Shown in pieces: positions 1 through 7,610 of a stretch of DNA of 21,101 nt (position 1 is the stretch's first letter; every line of letters begins with the position of its first letter). Where the stretch lies: IMG/VR virus record IMGVR_UViG_3300035698_004678, positions 1-21,101 of that record. One strand, written 5' to 3'. This DNA comes from a virus. Both the position numbers and the translations under genes were made by a program. The notes beneath the pieces are model-generated. The model did not search any database. It was not told the DNA's origin and was given only the letters and a program-made list of their open reading frames with translations.

Positions 1-768
1 GTAGAGGCGGTTACTGGTAAGAATGCTTACTTCGAGCAGATCAGTGCCACCGCCGCGCAAATAAAAACCACCCGCCATATGGATACACCCCAAACCGATA
101 CTCCCCATGCCAGACGGAGAGTTTCTTTGGAGGACTACGTGTGGGCGGATTATGTCGATGGTGAAGACAAAGTCCGTACGCTCATTGATCCTACGTCTCC
201 GTATGCTGTTAATGCCGTCAACGCTTTCGGGCGTTCCATTGACGACGTTATCATAACAGCGTTGGGTGGGACTGCGTATACCGGGGTGGCCGGGGGGACC
301 GCAACATCAGTTCCGGCTGGTCAGAAAATTGCTGAGGGTAACACTGGGTTAACCATTGCCAAATTGATTAGTGCGAAGGGTCTCTTTTGGGACAATGACG
401 TGGACGATAGTGAAGAACTTTTTATGGTCGTTACGGGGCAGCAGTTACAAGATCTGTTGGCAATTGAGAAGGTTACCTCCTCAGATTATGCCACAATCAA
501 AGCCCTGGTGAAAGGGGAGATTGATTCCTTCATGGGATTTACTTTCATCCGAACAGAACGGCTGGTTACTGCGTCAGATATAACCATGTGTTACGCCTTC
601 GCCAGGACGGGGATGCTCCTGGCAATGGGTGCCGATATTCATACGATGATCGGTCCCCGGGCGGACAAAAATTATCTCACACAGGTATGGTGCGGTACGA
701 CCATCGGAGCGACCCGAATGGAAGAGGACAAGGTCGTCGAGATTGCCTGTGATGAGAACATAACTTAA
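1..768 (+). CDS. Major capsid protein, 5'-truncated by the window edge
   Basis: The reading frame is open from base 1 and ends at a TAA (766-768), giving the last 255 residues of a longer protein. The in-frame ATG at 79 is internal, because the 26 codons before it read as good capsid sequence (TGKNAYFEQ, then a TTRH segment). Visible features fit the family of T7-like/podoviral coat proteins often called Phage_capsid_2: the TPHARRRVSLEDY segment, the acidic DGEDKVRTLIDPTSPYA block and a helix like GRSIDDVIITAL. The protein would form the icosahedral shell with an HK97-type fold. This family assignment is from recalled sequence patterns, not a search. Its place directly before small structural genes and the tail-tube genes agrees with the T7 order (gp10 then gp11). 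The next gene starts 12 nt after the stop behind a strong AAGGAGG site. Confidence 0.85.
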   Translation, partial: VEAVTGKNAYFEQISATAAQIKTTRHMDTPQTDTPHARRRVSLEDYVWADYVDGEDKVRTLIDPTSPYAVNAVNAFGRSIDDVIITALGGTAYTGVAGGTATSVPAGQKIAEGNTGLTIAKLISAKGLFWDNDVDDSEELFMVVTGQQLQDLLAIEKVTSSDYATIKALVKGEIDSFMGFTFIRTERLVTASDITMCYAFARTGMLLAMGADIHTMIGPRADKNYLTQVWCGTTIGATRMEEDKVVEIACDENIT

Positions 769-780
769 GGAGGTGGGGAT

Positions 781-1266
781 ATGACAACCTTCTATAGTGT
801 GCAAGAAACAAATCGTCTCGCGGTGCCTTCTGTTAAACACCCCGTTGAGTCCTCGCACGGTAAACTCCGGTTTGCGCGCTTCGGGTATGCACAGGTCGCC
901 GAGGGAACAGCTGGAGATACTATCCAGTTGGTTCAACTCCCTGCGGGTCGATGTCGGTTTTGTGGCGCATTAAGTTACATGCGCCATGACATCAACGTAG
1001 GTGGTGCCACCATTGATATTGGGTGGGCGGCGTATACGGATCTCGATGGTGAAGCGGTCATAGCTGATCCTGATGGTCTCGATGATGGTGTTAGTGTCGA
1101 GACTTCGGGGCTGCTTACCGCGCTTGGAACCGTTGCCGCAGTCGCAGCAGTAGGTAATATGAAGGTCTTTGAGTCTCAGACCGGTGTTATTATTACCACA
1201 GTTTGGGTTGGAGTTCCTGCTGCAGCCGATTATATCTATGGTGACATTGTTTACGCCATGGATTAA
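781..1266 (+). CDS. Small structural protein, paralogue A (possible head decoration)
   Basis: This 161-aa protein starts at an ATG preceded by AAGGAGG. It is clearly homologous along its full length to the next gene (1316-1804). Shared blocks include MTTFYS, LPAGRCRF, GALSYMRH, GLDD, AAVGNMKVFESQTG and YGDIVYAMD. I recognise no named domain. The composition (rich in Gly, Ala, Val, Thr; no long helices; no membrane segment or signal peptide) suggests a beta-rich structural protein. Its place between the capsid and the tail-tube gene suggests a capsid decoration or stabilising protein, but a virion role is inference from position only. A palindromic hairpin follows its stop codon. Confidence 0.7.
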   Translation: MTTFYSVQETNRLAVPSVKHPVESSHGKLRFARFGYAQVAEGTAGDTIQLVQLPAGRCRFCGALSYMRHDINVGGATIDIGWAAYTDLDGEAVIADPDGLDDGVSVETSGLLTALGTVAAVAAVGNMKVFESQTGVIITTVWVGVPAAADYIYGDIVYAMD

Positions 1267-1278
1267 CCTTTAATATTA

Positions 1279-1300
1279 GGACTGCCACTCGTGGCAGTCC
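1279..1300 (+). repeat. Dispersed palindrome, copy 1 (intergenic)
   Basis: The 10-bp arms GGACTGCCAC and GTGGCAGTCC are perfect inverted repeats around a TC centre; this is the only copy with this centre. The pairing continues outwards to 14 bp (1275-1304, ATTA/TAAT). It lies 12 nt after the stop of one decoration-like gene and 15 nt before the start of its paralogue. There is no T-run after it, so it is not a classical terminator. Confidence 0.9.
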
Positions 1301-1315
1301 TAATTCGGAGGGCCA

Positions 1316-1804
1316 ATGACAACTTTTTATTCAACACAGATGACAAACCTCCGTGCAGTCCCCTCCGTTAAGAACCCGGTGGAGACTATGCACGGAAAGG
1401 CTCGGATAGCGCGGTTTAAGTACGTTCAACCGGCCGCGGCTGGTGAAGCCTTGGATGGTGTAGACCTGGTGAAGCTTCCTGCAGGTAGGTGTCGGTTCAT
1501 AGGGGCGTTGAGTTACATGCGTCATAATCTCGTTACCGGGAGTCAGTATATGGATCTCGGCTGGCGAGCCTATGTCGATCTTGATGGTGAAGATGTGGCC
1601 GCGGACACTGATGGTCTTGATGATAATGTAGATATGGACGCCACAGGACTTGTTACTTCTCTCGGCACCGTTACGGCGGTGGCCGCGGTGGGTAACATGA
1701 AAGTTTTCGAGTCCCAAACAGGTGTCGTTATTTGCATGATCGGAGTGGAGATTATCGCCGCTGCAGATTATGTATACGGGGACATCGTCTACGCTATGGA
1801 TTAA
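1316..1804 (+). CDS. Small structural protein, paralogue B (possible head decoration)
   Basis: This 162-aa protein is the tandem paralogue of the gene at 781-1266, well over half identical and colinear from end to end. The start is the ATG behind GGAGGG. The most conserved parts are the N-terminal MTTFYS, the central GRCRF-GALSYMRH block and the C-terminal VFESQTG and YGDIVYAMD. The stretch around residues 38-52 and the region before the C-terminus differ most. Third-position changes are common, so the duplication is not recent. The duplicated unit seems to include the downstream palindrome, since both genes end GATTAAC and both hairpins are followed by CTAAT. The function is unknown; a head decoration role is inferred from location. 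Confidence 0.7.
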   Translation: MTTFYSTQMTNLRAVPSVKNPVETMHGKARIARFKYVQPAAAGEALDGVDLVKLPAGRCRFIGALSYMRHNLVTGSQYMDLGWRAYVDLDGEDVAADTDGLDDNVDMDATGLVTSLGTVTAVAAVGNMKVFESQTGVVICMIGVEIIAAADYVYGDIVYAMD

Positions 1805-1817
1805 CTTTTTAACCTTG

Positions 1818-1839
1818 GGACTGCCACCAGTGGCAGTCC
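1818..1839 (+). repeat. Dispersed palindrome, copy 2 (intergenic)
   Basis: Perfect 10-bp arms (GGACTGCCAC and its reverse complement) flank a CA centre. I take this copy as the family consensus. It lies 13 nt after the TAA of paralogue B and 30 nt before the tail tubular A start, ahead of that gene's ribosome binding site. The AT-rich sequence after it is not a T-run. Confidence 0.92.
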
Positions 1840-1858
1840 TAATATAAAAAGTTACTTT

Positions 1859-1872
1859 AGGAGGTTAAAATG
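1859..1872 (+). promoter_or_regulatory. Strong Shine-Dalgarno plus start, shared 14-mer
   Basis: AGGAGGTTAAAATG is a full anti-SD match six bases before the ATG of tail tubular A. The same 14-mer recurs at 15386-15399 before the phospholipase-like gene. The shared block suggests a standard high-output initiation module rather than chance. Confidence 0.75.
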
Positions 1873-2436
1873 GCATCAATTGTTCAGATCTGTAATGTAG
1901 CATTATCAAGTCTTGGAGTACCCTCAATCATCGCTTTGTCGGATAACAGCAAGGCAGCAAGACATTGTGACCTGCTGTTTGAAGATAAACGCGATGAACT
2001 TCTTAGAGCACATGACTGGACCTTCGCTACAAGAAGAACTAATCTCTCGCCTCTGGTCACGGGTCCTGCGTTTAACTGGACGTATAAATTCCAGATTCCC
2101 GCGGATTGCTTGCGTTTACTTTTTGTAGGGAACTCTGATGAGCAGGAATACTCGCATGCCCTTGAGGGGAATACCATTTTGTGCAACTCTAATCCTGTTT
2201 ATATCCGATATATAAAACAAGTTACAGATCCGAATGAGATGGACGCCTCTTTCAGAGCGACTCTTTCGGCATACCTGGCGCAGTACTTGGCAAAGCCTTT
2301 AACTGGAAGTAATACAGATTATAAACGAATGGTAGAAGAGTTAGAGGTAAGACTCTCTGAAGCGCGATTCAACGATTCCGTAGAAGACTCACAGGATGTA
2401 TTACAAACTTCTGATTGGGAGGACTCCAGACAGTAA
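1870..2436 (+). CDS. Tail tubular protein A (head-tail adaptor/gatekeeper, T7 gp11-like)
   Basis: This 188-aa protein resembles the T7 gp11 family, which forms the dodecameric ring below the portal that joins the head to the nozzle. The N-terminus, with ICNVALSSLG, then a DNSKAARHC segment and RDELLRAHDWTFATRR, is the typical pattern: small helical start, then a helix carrying the conserved DW or W-x-FA element. A beta-rich middle (FNWTYKFQIPADCLRL) and a helical C-terminus (ATLSAYLAQYLAKPLTG) follow, which also fits. The start has a very strong ribosome binding site. The stop TAA overlaps the ATG of the tail tubular B gene by one base (TAATG), so the two ring proteins are probably translationally coupled, as expected for parts made in fixed ratio. 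Confidence 0.88.
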   Translation: MASIVQICNVALSSLGVPSIIALSDNSKAARHCDLLFEDKRDELLRAHDWTFATRRTNLSPLVTGPAFNWTYKFQIPADCLRLLFVGNSDEQEYSHALEGNTILCNSNPVYIRYIKQVTDPNEMDASFRATLSAYLAQYLAKPLTGSNTDYKRMVEELEVRLSEARFNDSVEDSQDVLQTSDWEDSRQ

Positions 2437-4568
2437 TGGCTAAATTTGACATAATGCAAACATCTTTTTTGGGTGGGGAGGTCAGCCCAAGAGCTTTAGG
2501 ACGTATAGAGTTAGAGCTATACCTCGCCGGGTGTTCGACTCTGGAGAACTTTGTAGTACGGCCCCATGGCGGAGCTACTCGAAGAGGTGGGACTAAATTC
2601 GTATATGCTGCTAAGTATAGCGATAAGGACACGGCCTTAGTAGACTTCTCATATAGGGGAGACCACTTTTTTGTTCTCGAAGTCACTCATGAGGCAATAC
2701 GCTTCTATAAAGATCAAGCTCAATTAGTGGTAGCTTATGCGGCTTGGGCAAACGGAGAAGACTATGTGCTTGGCGATCTTGTTACTTCAGGGGTAGGTTA
2801 CTATCGGTGCATCATAGCGCATACTGCTGGAGTCTTTGCTACCGACTTAGCAGCCGACAAGTGGATTGCCACCAGTGGCAGTTCGGAATTAGCTTACGAG
2901 ATCCCCTCTACTTATGATGAAGATGAAATTAAGGAACTGCGTTTTCCTACTGATGGTGATACTCTTTACATACTCCATAAAGATCATGCACCTGCGAGAC
3001 TGGATCGTACTTCCGATACTTCCTGGGCTTTGACAGATGTGAAATATATCTCATTTAATCCCATACCTGCGGTCGCGGGTGCTAACTATGTAGTTGGTGT
3101 GACTCTTACCATAACTCAAGCAGGGGGGTCCGATGGAACCGTCAAGGTAACAGCTGTAAATTCTCTTGGAGGCGTGACTCGGGTTGAGACAGTTACACAG
3201 GGGGCCGGGTATAAGATAGCGGCCGCACTTGCTTCTGTCACCGACGGCGTAGGAGACGACAATTGCACAATCGAGTGTACCAGTGATGTTGACCCTGGAG
3301 AATGGGGTGCCGCGAATTATCCAACGCTTGGGTGGTTCTTTGAGCAACGTTTCTTTTTAGCTGCCACACCTACGGAGCCTAACGGAATATGGGGCAGTCA
3401 GTCATCTGATTATTTTAACTTTGAACTTGGAACGGGGCTGGATAATCAGGGTATTAGCCTCCGTGCGAAACAGGCGGACAGGTTTGTTTGGGCAGTCTCC
3501 ACAGACGTCATTAACCTGGGGGCGACAAATGCAGAGTTCTTACTTGTCTCCGGTTCTTCTGATGATGCCCTGACTCCCGGTAACGCGAGGCCCTTGAGAA
3601 CTACTAAGTATGGGTCGGCCGCATTAATAGCTGCTGAGATTGATTCTAATGCAGTCTTTGTCCAGAGAGGGTTAAGAAAAGTCAGAAGAGCGCAGTATGA
3701 CCTCGCGCAGAGCAAATACATAGCCCGCGAAATTTCAGTTCTCAGCGAGCATATAACTGAAAGCGGCATCGAGGACATAGCATACACTAACGAACCTGAC
3801 TCATTCATATGGATGAAGAGAGTTGATGGGCAGATAGCCAGTCAGACATACGATCCTGACAACCAGATATACACTTGGCATAGACAGGTATTGGGCGGAA
3901 CAGACGTAGTTGTCCATGCTATCGCTGCTACGGATGGAAAAACCGCTGGGCGCGATGAACTCTGGATGGTTGTAGAGCGTACAGTAAACTCGGCCACTGT
4001 GCGGACAATTGAGTTTCTTACTCAAGGACTGTTAGCAGAGGACGACCAGGAAGACGCATTCTTTGTTGACTGTGGCATAACCACTACCGGAGCAGACTTA
4101 GCCTCTGTTACTGCTGCGCATTTGAAAGGCGAGACGGTGTCAATACTGGCCGATGGCGCACGGCAACCTGACCAGGTAGCTAATGCTACCACAGGGGCCG
4201 TCTCTATTAGTCCCACAGCAGATACGGTTCACGTAGGCTTGCCCTATACCAGTATCTTAGATACGCTGCCAATAGAAGGTGGGAATCCTGTAGGCACCTC
4301 GCAGGGCAAAATAAAGCAGATCAATACTATAATCTTGAGATTAGACAGGTCTTTAGGTTTCTCTATTGGCGCCCCCGGGGAGACCTTAGATGAGTACTTC
4401 TTTGGTCCGACCGACTCTATGGGAGTTGCTGTGCCGTTATTCACGGGGGACACAGAAGACTTACCTTTTGCAGGAGGTCCGGATAGACAATCTTTAGTTA
4501 GGATACAACAATCGTATCCTTTACCGTTAAATATTTTGGGGATTATGTTCAATGGACAAACCGAGTAG
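2436..4568 (+). CDS. Tail tubular protein B (tail nozzle, T7 gp12-like) with a carbohydrate-binding-like insertion
   Basis: I place the start at the ATG at 2436, not the in-frame ATG at 2415, because 2436 overlaps the upstream stop as TAATG and has GGGAGGA about 12 nt upstream. That gives 710 aa. The N-terminal part (TSFLGGEVSPRALGR, then LENFVVRPHGGATRRGGTKFV) is the hallmark of the podoviral nozzle family, six copies of which form the tail tip. Residues about 102-146 (W-x-x-G-x-x-Y-x-x-GD-x-V, YYRCIIAHTAG, then DKW) look like a small chitin-binding or CBM5/12-type module inserted in the nozzle. Directly after it, residues 144-149 (IATSGS) are encoded by a copy of the dispersed palindrome. 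YEIPSTYDEDEIKELRF resumes the nozzle fold. The 3' end overlaps the next gene by 17 nt. Confidence 0.88.
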   Translation: MAKFDIMQTSFLGGEVSPRALGRIELELYLAGCSTLENFVVRPHGGATRRGGTKFVYAAKYSDKDTALVDFSYRGDHFFVLEVTHEAIRFYKDQAQLVVAYAAWANGEDYVLGDLVTSGVGYYRCIIAHTAGVFATDLAADKWIATSGSSELAYEIPSTYDEDEIKELRFPTDGDTLYILHKDHAPARLDRTSDTSWALTDVKYISFNPIPAVAGANYVVGVTLTITQAGGSDGTVKVTAVNSLGGVTRVETVTQGAGYKIAAALASVTDGVGDDNCTIECTSDVDPGEWGAANYPTLGWFFEQRFFLAATPTEPNGIWGSQSSDYFNFELGTGLDNQGISLRAKQADRFVWAVSTDVINLGATNAEFLLVSGSSDDALTPGNARPLRTTKYGSAALIAAEIDSNAVFVQRGLRKVRRAQYDLAQSKYIAREISVLSEHITESGIEDIAYTNEPDSFIWMKRVDGQIASQTYDPDNQIYTWHRQVLGGTDVVVHAIAATDGKTAGRDELWMVVERTVNSATVRTIEFLTQGLLAEDDQEDAFFVDCGITTTGADLASVTAAHLKGETVSILADGARQPDQVANATTGAVSISPTADTVHVGLPYTSILDTLPIEGGNPVGTSQGKIKQINTIILRLDRSLGFSIGAPGETLDEYFFGPTDSMGVAVPLFTGDTEDLPFAGGPDRQSLVRIQQSYPLPLNILGIMFNGQTE
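2863..2884 (+). repeat. Dispersed palindrome, copy 3 (inside tail tubular B)
   Basis: Arms GGATTGCCAC and GTGGCAGTTC flank a CA centre. All ten positions pair in RNA if two G-U wobbles are allowed. The reading frame is TGG ATT GCC ACC AGT GGC AGT, giving W-IATSGS at the end of the carbohydrate-binding-like module. Copies 5 and 12 are read in the same frame. Confidence 0.85.
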
Positions 4569-5040
4569 ATTAACATACCAAGAAGAGCATGTGATGGATA
4601 TTATTGGGGAGTTAAAACCTTTGATACCGGGGCACCATGAGGAGATAGAGACGGTTTTTACGGGAAAGAGATTTCCTTTGGCCCCTGATTGGACTGCCTA
4701 TACTATGATGGATCAAGATGGGAATTATAAAGCGTATACTGCCAGAACCCTCGAAGGGGCCTTAGTAGGGTATATGGGTTTCATACTACAGATGTTACTA
4801 CACCATCGTTTTAATTTAATCGCGCAACATGATCTAATTTTCTTACGCAAGGACTATAGGCAAGCTTCAGCGGGATATCGTCTAATAAAGTACGCAGTTC
4901 AGCATGTTCAAGAAGAGATCAGATATGGGAAAAAAGTGAGTATGGTAAGTTTTGGTATGAAGGTAACTAATGATGTGTCTTCTTTGGTCCGTCGTTTAGG
5001 GTTTAAAGAATCCGAGAGAACTTTTCATTTGGAGGTATAG
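4552..5040 (+). CDS. GNAT-fold acetyltransferase-like protein
   Basis: This 162-aa protein has the C-terminal half of a GNAT fold: a beta strand (DLIFLRKDYR), a Q/R-x-x-G/A-x-G/A-like acetyl-CoA loop (RQASAGYRLI) followed by a long helix, then a strand with VSMVSFGMKVTNDVSSLVRRLGF. The last stretch is the usual strand 6/7 element with N-x-x-x-x-x-L-x-x-x-GF. The acetyl-CoA loop is looser than the classical R-x-x-G-x-G/A. Proteins of this type often sit among tail and internal virion genes of T7-like phages, with unknown substrate. The gene overlaps the nozzle gene by 17 nt and ends 2 nt before the next start. Acetyltransferase activity is inferred from fold only. Confidence 0.65.
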   Translation: MDKPSRLTYQEEHVMDIIGELKPLIPGHHEEIETVFTGKRFPLAPDWTAYTMMDQDGNYKAYTARTLEGALVGYMGFILQMLLHHRFNLIAQHDLIFLRKDYRQASAGYRLIKYAVQHVQEEIRYGKKVSMVSFGMKVTNDVSSLVRRLGFKESERTFHLEV

Positions 5041-5042
5041 AT

Positions 5043-5756
5043 ATGCCAGCAGCAGTTCCTTATATCGTTATGGCAGTTGTCGCAGTCGCATCTACGACGG
5101 TCTCTTATATGGCTTCTAAAAAATCCGCTAAGGCGACCGAACAAATGGCAAATCAACAGCGGGTAGCCGCTGAGAGACAAGCTGAGCAAGCAAAGGAGAA
5201 AGCTACGTTAGACGCTCGATTAGCAAGAGAACGAGTAGAGCACGAGGTTAGCCTTGCCAGAGAAGATCGGAGTTATAAGATCGGACTCGCTGAAGAAGAC
5301 GCTCAGTTTGCTATTGAGCGATCTAACCGAGAGTCGGCCAAACTTCTCTCGGCTCAGATTGTGGGTCTCTCTGCCATGGGGGTGGATATAGTCAGGGGTT
5401 CTCCGATAGCCGTAATGGAACGCTCTTCAGAAGAGGGGCGAGAAGAACGGGGGGATATCAGGAGAGGACTCTCACGCTATAAAACAGATCTCACCAAACA
5501 GGTTGATAGGATTTCCGAAGAAGGGGAATTCGGACTTGAACAGTACTTAGCTACTTCGGAGTTGTTCGTAGCGCACACTGTAGAGAACCGAGGGTTCGAG
5601 GCGAGTCAAGCCCGTATCAAGGCCAGCGCAGCCAGAGATCAGGGGAAAATGGCGGAGTATGGTTTGGCTGTGGGTCTTGTAGGTGCAGCGGCAAAGTCTT
5701 ATGGGATGTCTAAAATGTCAACTGCGGATCAATGGGGAATCTTAGCAATGTCTTAG
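5043..5756 (+). CDS. Internal virion protein (T7 gp14-like), membrane segment plus coiled coil
   Basis: This 237-aa protein opens with a hydrophobic segment (residues about 4-23), followed by a long charged coiled-coil region (about 25-105) full of A, E, K, Q and R, then a GLSAMGVDIVRGSP segment and a second helical region. It ends in an Ala/Gly-rich hydrophobic stretch (about 205-222). This layout and its place before two large genes match T7 gp14, the smallest ejected core protein, which enters the outer membrane to start the channel for DNA entry. The ribosome binding site is the GGAGGT that overlaps the end of the GNAT gene. The stop codon TAG (5754-5756) is partly inside palindrome copy 4. 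That stop is in frame with the next gene's start 33 nt downstream, with no other stop between. Confidence 0.72.
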   Translation: MPAAVPYIVMAVVAVASTTVSYMASKKSAKATEQMANQQRVAAERQAEQAKEKATLDARLARERVEHEVSLAREDRSYKIGLAEEDAQFAIERSNRESAKLLSAQIVGLSAMGVDIVRGSPIAVMERSSEEGREERGDIRRGLSRYKTDLTKQVDRISEEGEFGLEQYLATSELFVAHTVENRGFEASQARIKASAARDQGKMAEYGLAVGLVGAAAKSYGMSKMSTADQWGILAMS

Positions 5757-5776
5757 ACTGCCACCAGTGGCAGTCT
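5755..5776 (+). repeat. Dispersed palindrome, copy 4 (starts in a stop codon)
   Basis: Perfect 10-bp arms, AGACTGCCAC and its reverse complement, flank a CA centre. The outer pair is A-T instead of the consensus G-C, a paired change. The first two bases are the AG of the TAG stop of the gp14-like gene. The repeat ends 13 nt before the ATG of the gp15-like gene. Confidence 0.92.
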
Positions 5777-5789
5777 CAAAGGATATAAT

Positions 5790-7610
5790 ATGCCAAAACA
5801 GATACCACACGCTAATGTAGTTGGAAAACCAAAGGTTGGAACTGGTGGGATTACTCCGAGTAAAACTCCGGCGTATCAAACGCGGGTAGCCAGTCCTATA
5901 CGGCCTATAAATACTAACGTTCCGCAGGTTGGCGCGCAGATGATTCAACAGGGGTTGAATGAACTTCGTGGGGCCGTAAAACTTTACGCGCGAGCCAAGA
6001 GTAAGGAGTTGGAGTCCGCACGTAGGGCGCGGGTTCTGAATTTAGAGCCTACCGTTACCGCTCCCCTCAATCAGTGGAAAGCAGAGAACTATAAGCGCAC
6101 AGGGTCCAGCGCGGTAGGTATAACTGATGACTTATTTAAGCAGCAAGAAGATATGATGAAAAACGCCATACCAAAAGATTTAGATGACCAGACCACACTT
6201 GACTTGAAGGGTACTTTTATTAATGCGTTCAAGGGTCTGCTCGCCGAAACTGCTGATTACGAGATACGACAGGGTAAGGTGGCCCAGGGGGACGCGCTTA
6301 GGAATGCCGTTAACGATGTCACCATTAGCGCATTAAAGTATACCCCAACTGAGGATACTATGAAAGACCTGGAGGGTAGTGTAAAGGCTTGGACAAGCCA
6401 GGTGGTGGCGAAACAGGAGTTTATGGTGGGGGATATGGCCGCGGAAGCTAAGACCCGCCTATCCGATGAAGTTAGAGAACACCTACTTGGGGCCGTTATG
6501 GGCAACTGGATCTCCTTAGACCCGGCAACCGCTCGGAAAGTATGGTTAGAGAACAAAGATTACTTTGATGCTAATATGCCTAACACTTACTCGGCGTATA
6601 ATAAGAGTATGGAGGGGGCTAAGAAAAACGCACTCTATGATCTGGCCATATCCGCATTGCGGTTAGGCAACCGCAAAGAGGACGGATCTCTCGACTACCC
6701 AGGCATGTTACGCACTTTAGATAATGACTCTTTTGTAGCTAAATTTCTGGAAGGAGACCCGTCTGAAGCCATGCGGTTACGGTCAGATATCACCAGCGAA
6801 TATATGCGAAAGCAGTCTATAGAAGAGCGTATTCAAAAGAAGGATATGGAGGAAGCCGTTAACGCGATAGCTTTTAAATATATTGATAAGGACACGGGGA
6901 AATTTAGCGACACAGCCGCAGCTTTGGCAGAGTTAAATATCGCCTATAGAAGAAAAGATATTGATAAACCCACGTGGGACACCACTCGAATATCCTGGGG
7001 CAGACCTAACTGGACTCCAGAAGATAGTAATAATGTTATTGAATGGATCGAAGGGCGCGCTGAACAAGGTGATCTACCTTCTTCAGGAGAAATAGTACAA
7101 TATCTTAATGGAGACGCAGACGCTAATAGATATATAGCTATTAAGGATAAACTTGAAGCTAAAGATAAGGCGGGTAAAGGGAATAAAAATTTCCTATCGG
7201 ATTCTCTTGCTCATTTTGTTGCTAATGCCCCGGTGGATAAGGGCGCTAAGCGGAAATACCTCGCGAAGTACGGGCTATTCAAACAATACATGCGAGGCTT
7301 TATGGATAAAAATGATTATGATATTACCGAACCAGAGATATGGAATGAAGCGGTAAAGGTAATTCCTAAGTATATCGTTGAGACAGGTGATCTCAAGCCT
7401 AAACTTAAGGAGGAAGGATCTATGTGGAAAACCAATCTGTGGGAAGGGCGATTATGGGAGTACGATCCCGAACAGGCAACAGATTCTTTTTTTCCGGATC
7501 ATCTTAAAGATGCCGCACAGGAGATAAATGCGACCCCTGATGCAGAAGGACTTAAGGCAGCAGAGGACTATTATAAGCTCCAACAAAAACTAAATAAAGG
7601 AACTGAATAA
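5790..7610 (+). CDS. Internal virion protein (T7 gp15-like)
   Basis: This 606-aa, mostly helical and highly charged protein has no membrane segment or signal peptide. It sits where T7 gp15 sits, between the small core protein and the giant core protein. N-terminal features are a basic, Pro/Gly-rich leader (residues 1-45) and a helix like GAQMIQQGLNELRGAVKLYARAKSKE, which resembles the start of podoviral internal core proteins. In T7, gp15 forms the periplasmic part of the ejected DNA-translocating tube with gp16. I see no enzymatic motif. The ribosome binding site is modest (AAAGGA). The stop overlaps the next ATG by one base (TAATG), so it is probably coupled to the gp16-like gene. Confidence 0.7.
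   Translation: MPKQIPHANVVGKPKVGTGGITPSKTPAYQTRVASPIRPINTNVPQVGAQMIQQGLNELRGAVKLYARAKSKELESARRARVLNLEPTVTAPLNQWKAENYKRTGSSAVGITDDLFKQQEDMMKNAIPKDLDDQTTLDLKGTFINAFKGLLAETADYEIRQGKVAQGDALRNAVNDVTISALKYTPTEDTMKDLEGSVKAWTSQVVAKQEFMVGDMAAEAKTRLSDEVREHLLGAVMGNWISLDPATARKVWLENKDYFDANMPNTYSAYNKSMEGAKKNALYDLAISALRLGNRKEDGSLDYPGMLRTLDNDSFVAKFLEGDPSEAMRLRSDITSEYMRKQSIEERIQKKDMEEAVNAIAFKYIDKDTGKFSDTAAALAELNIAYRRKDIDKPTWDTTRISWGRPNWTPEDSNNVIEWIEGRAEQGDLPSSGEIVQYLNGDADANRYIAIKDKLEAKDKAGKGNKNFLSDSLAHFVANAPVDKGAKRKYLAKYGLFKQYMRGFMDKNDYDITEPEIWNEAVKVIPKYIVETGDLKPKLKEEGSMWKTNLWEGRLWEYDPEQATDSFFPDHLKDAAQEINATPDAEGLKAAEDYYKLQQKLNKGTE

Noticed and set aside
79-768. Capsid gene starting at ATG 79
   Set aside because: The frame is open to the window edge and the upstream codons encode typical capsid sequence, so the ATG is internal.
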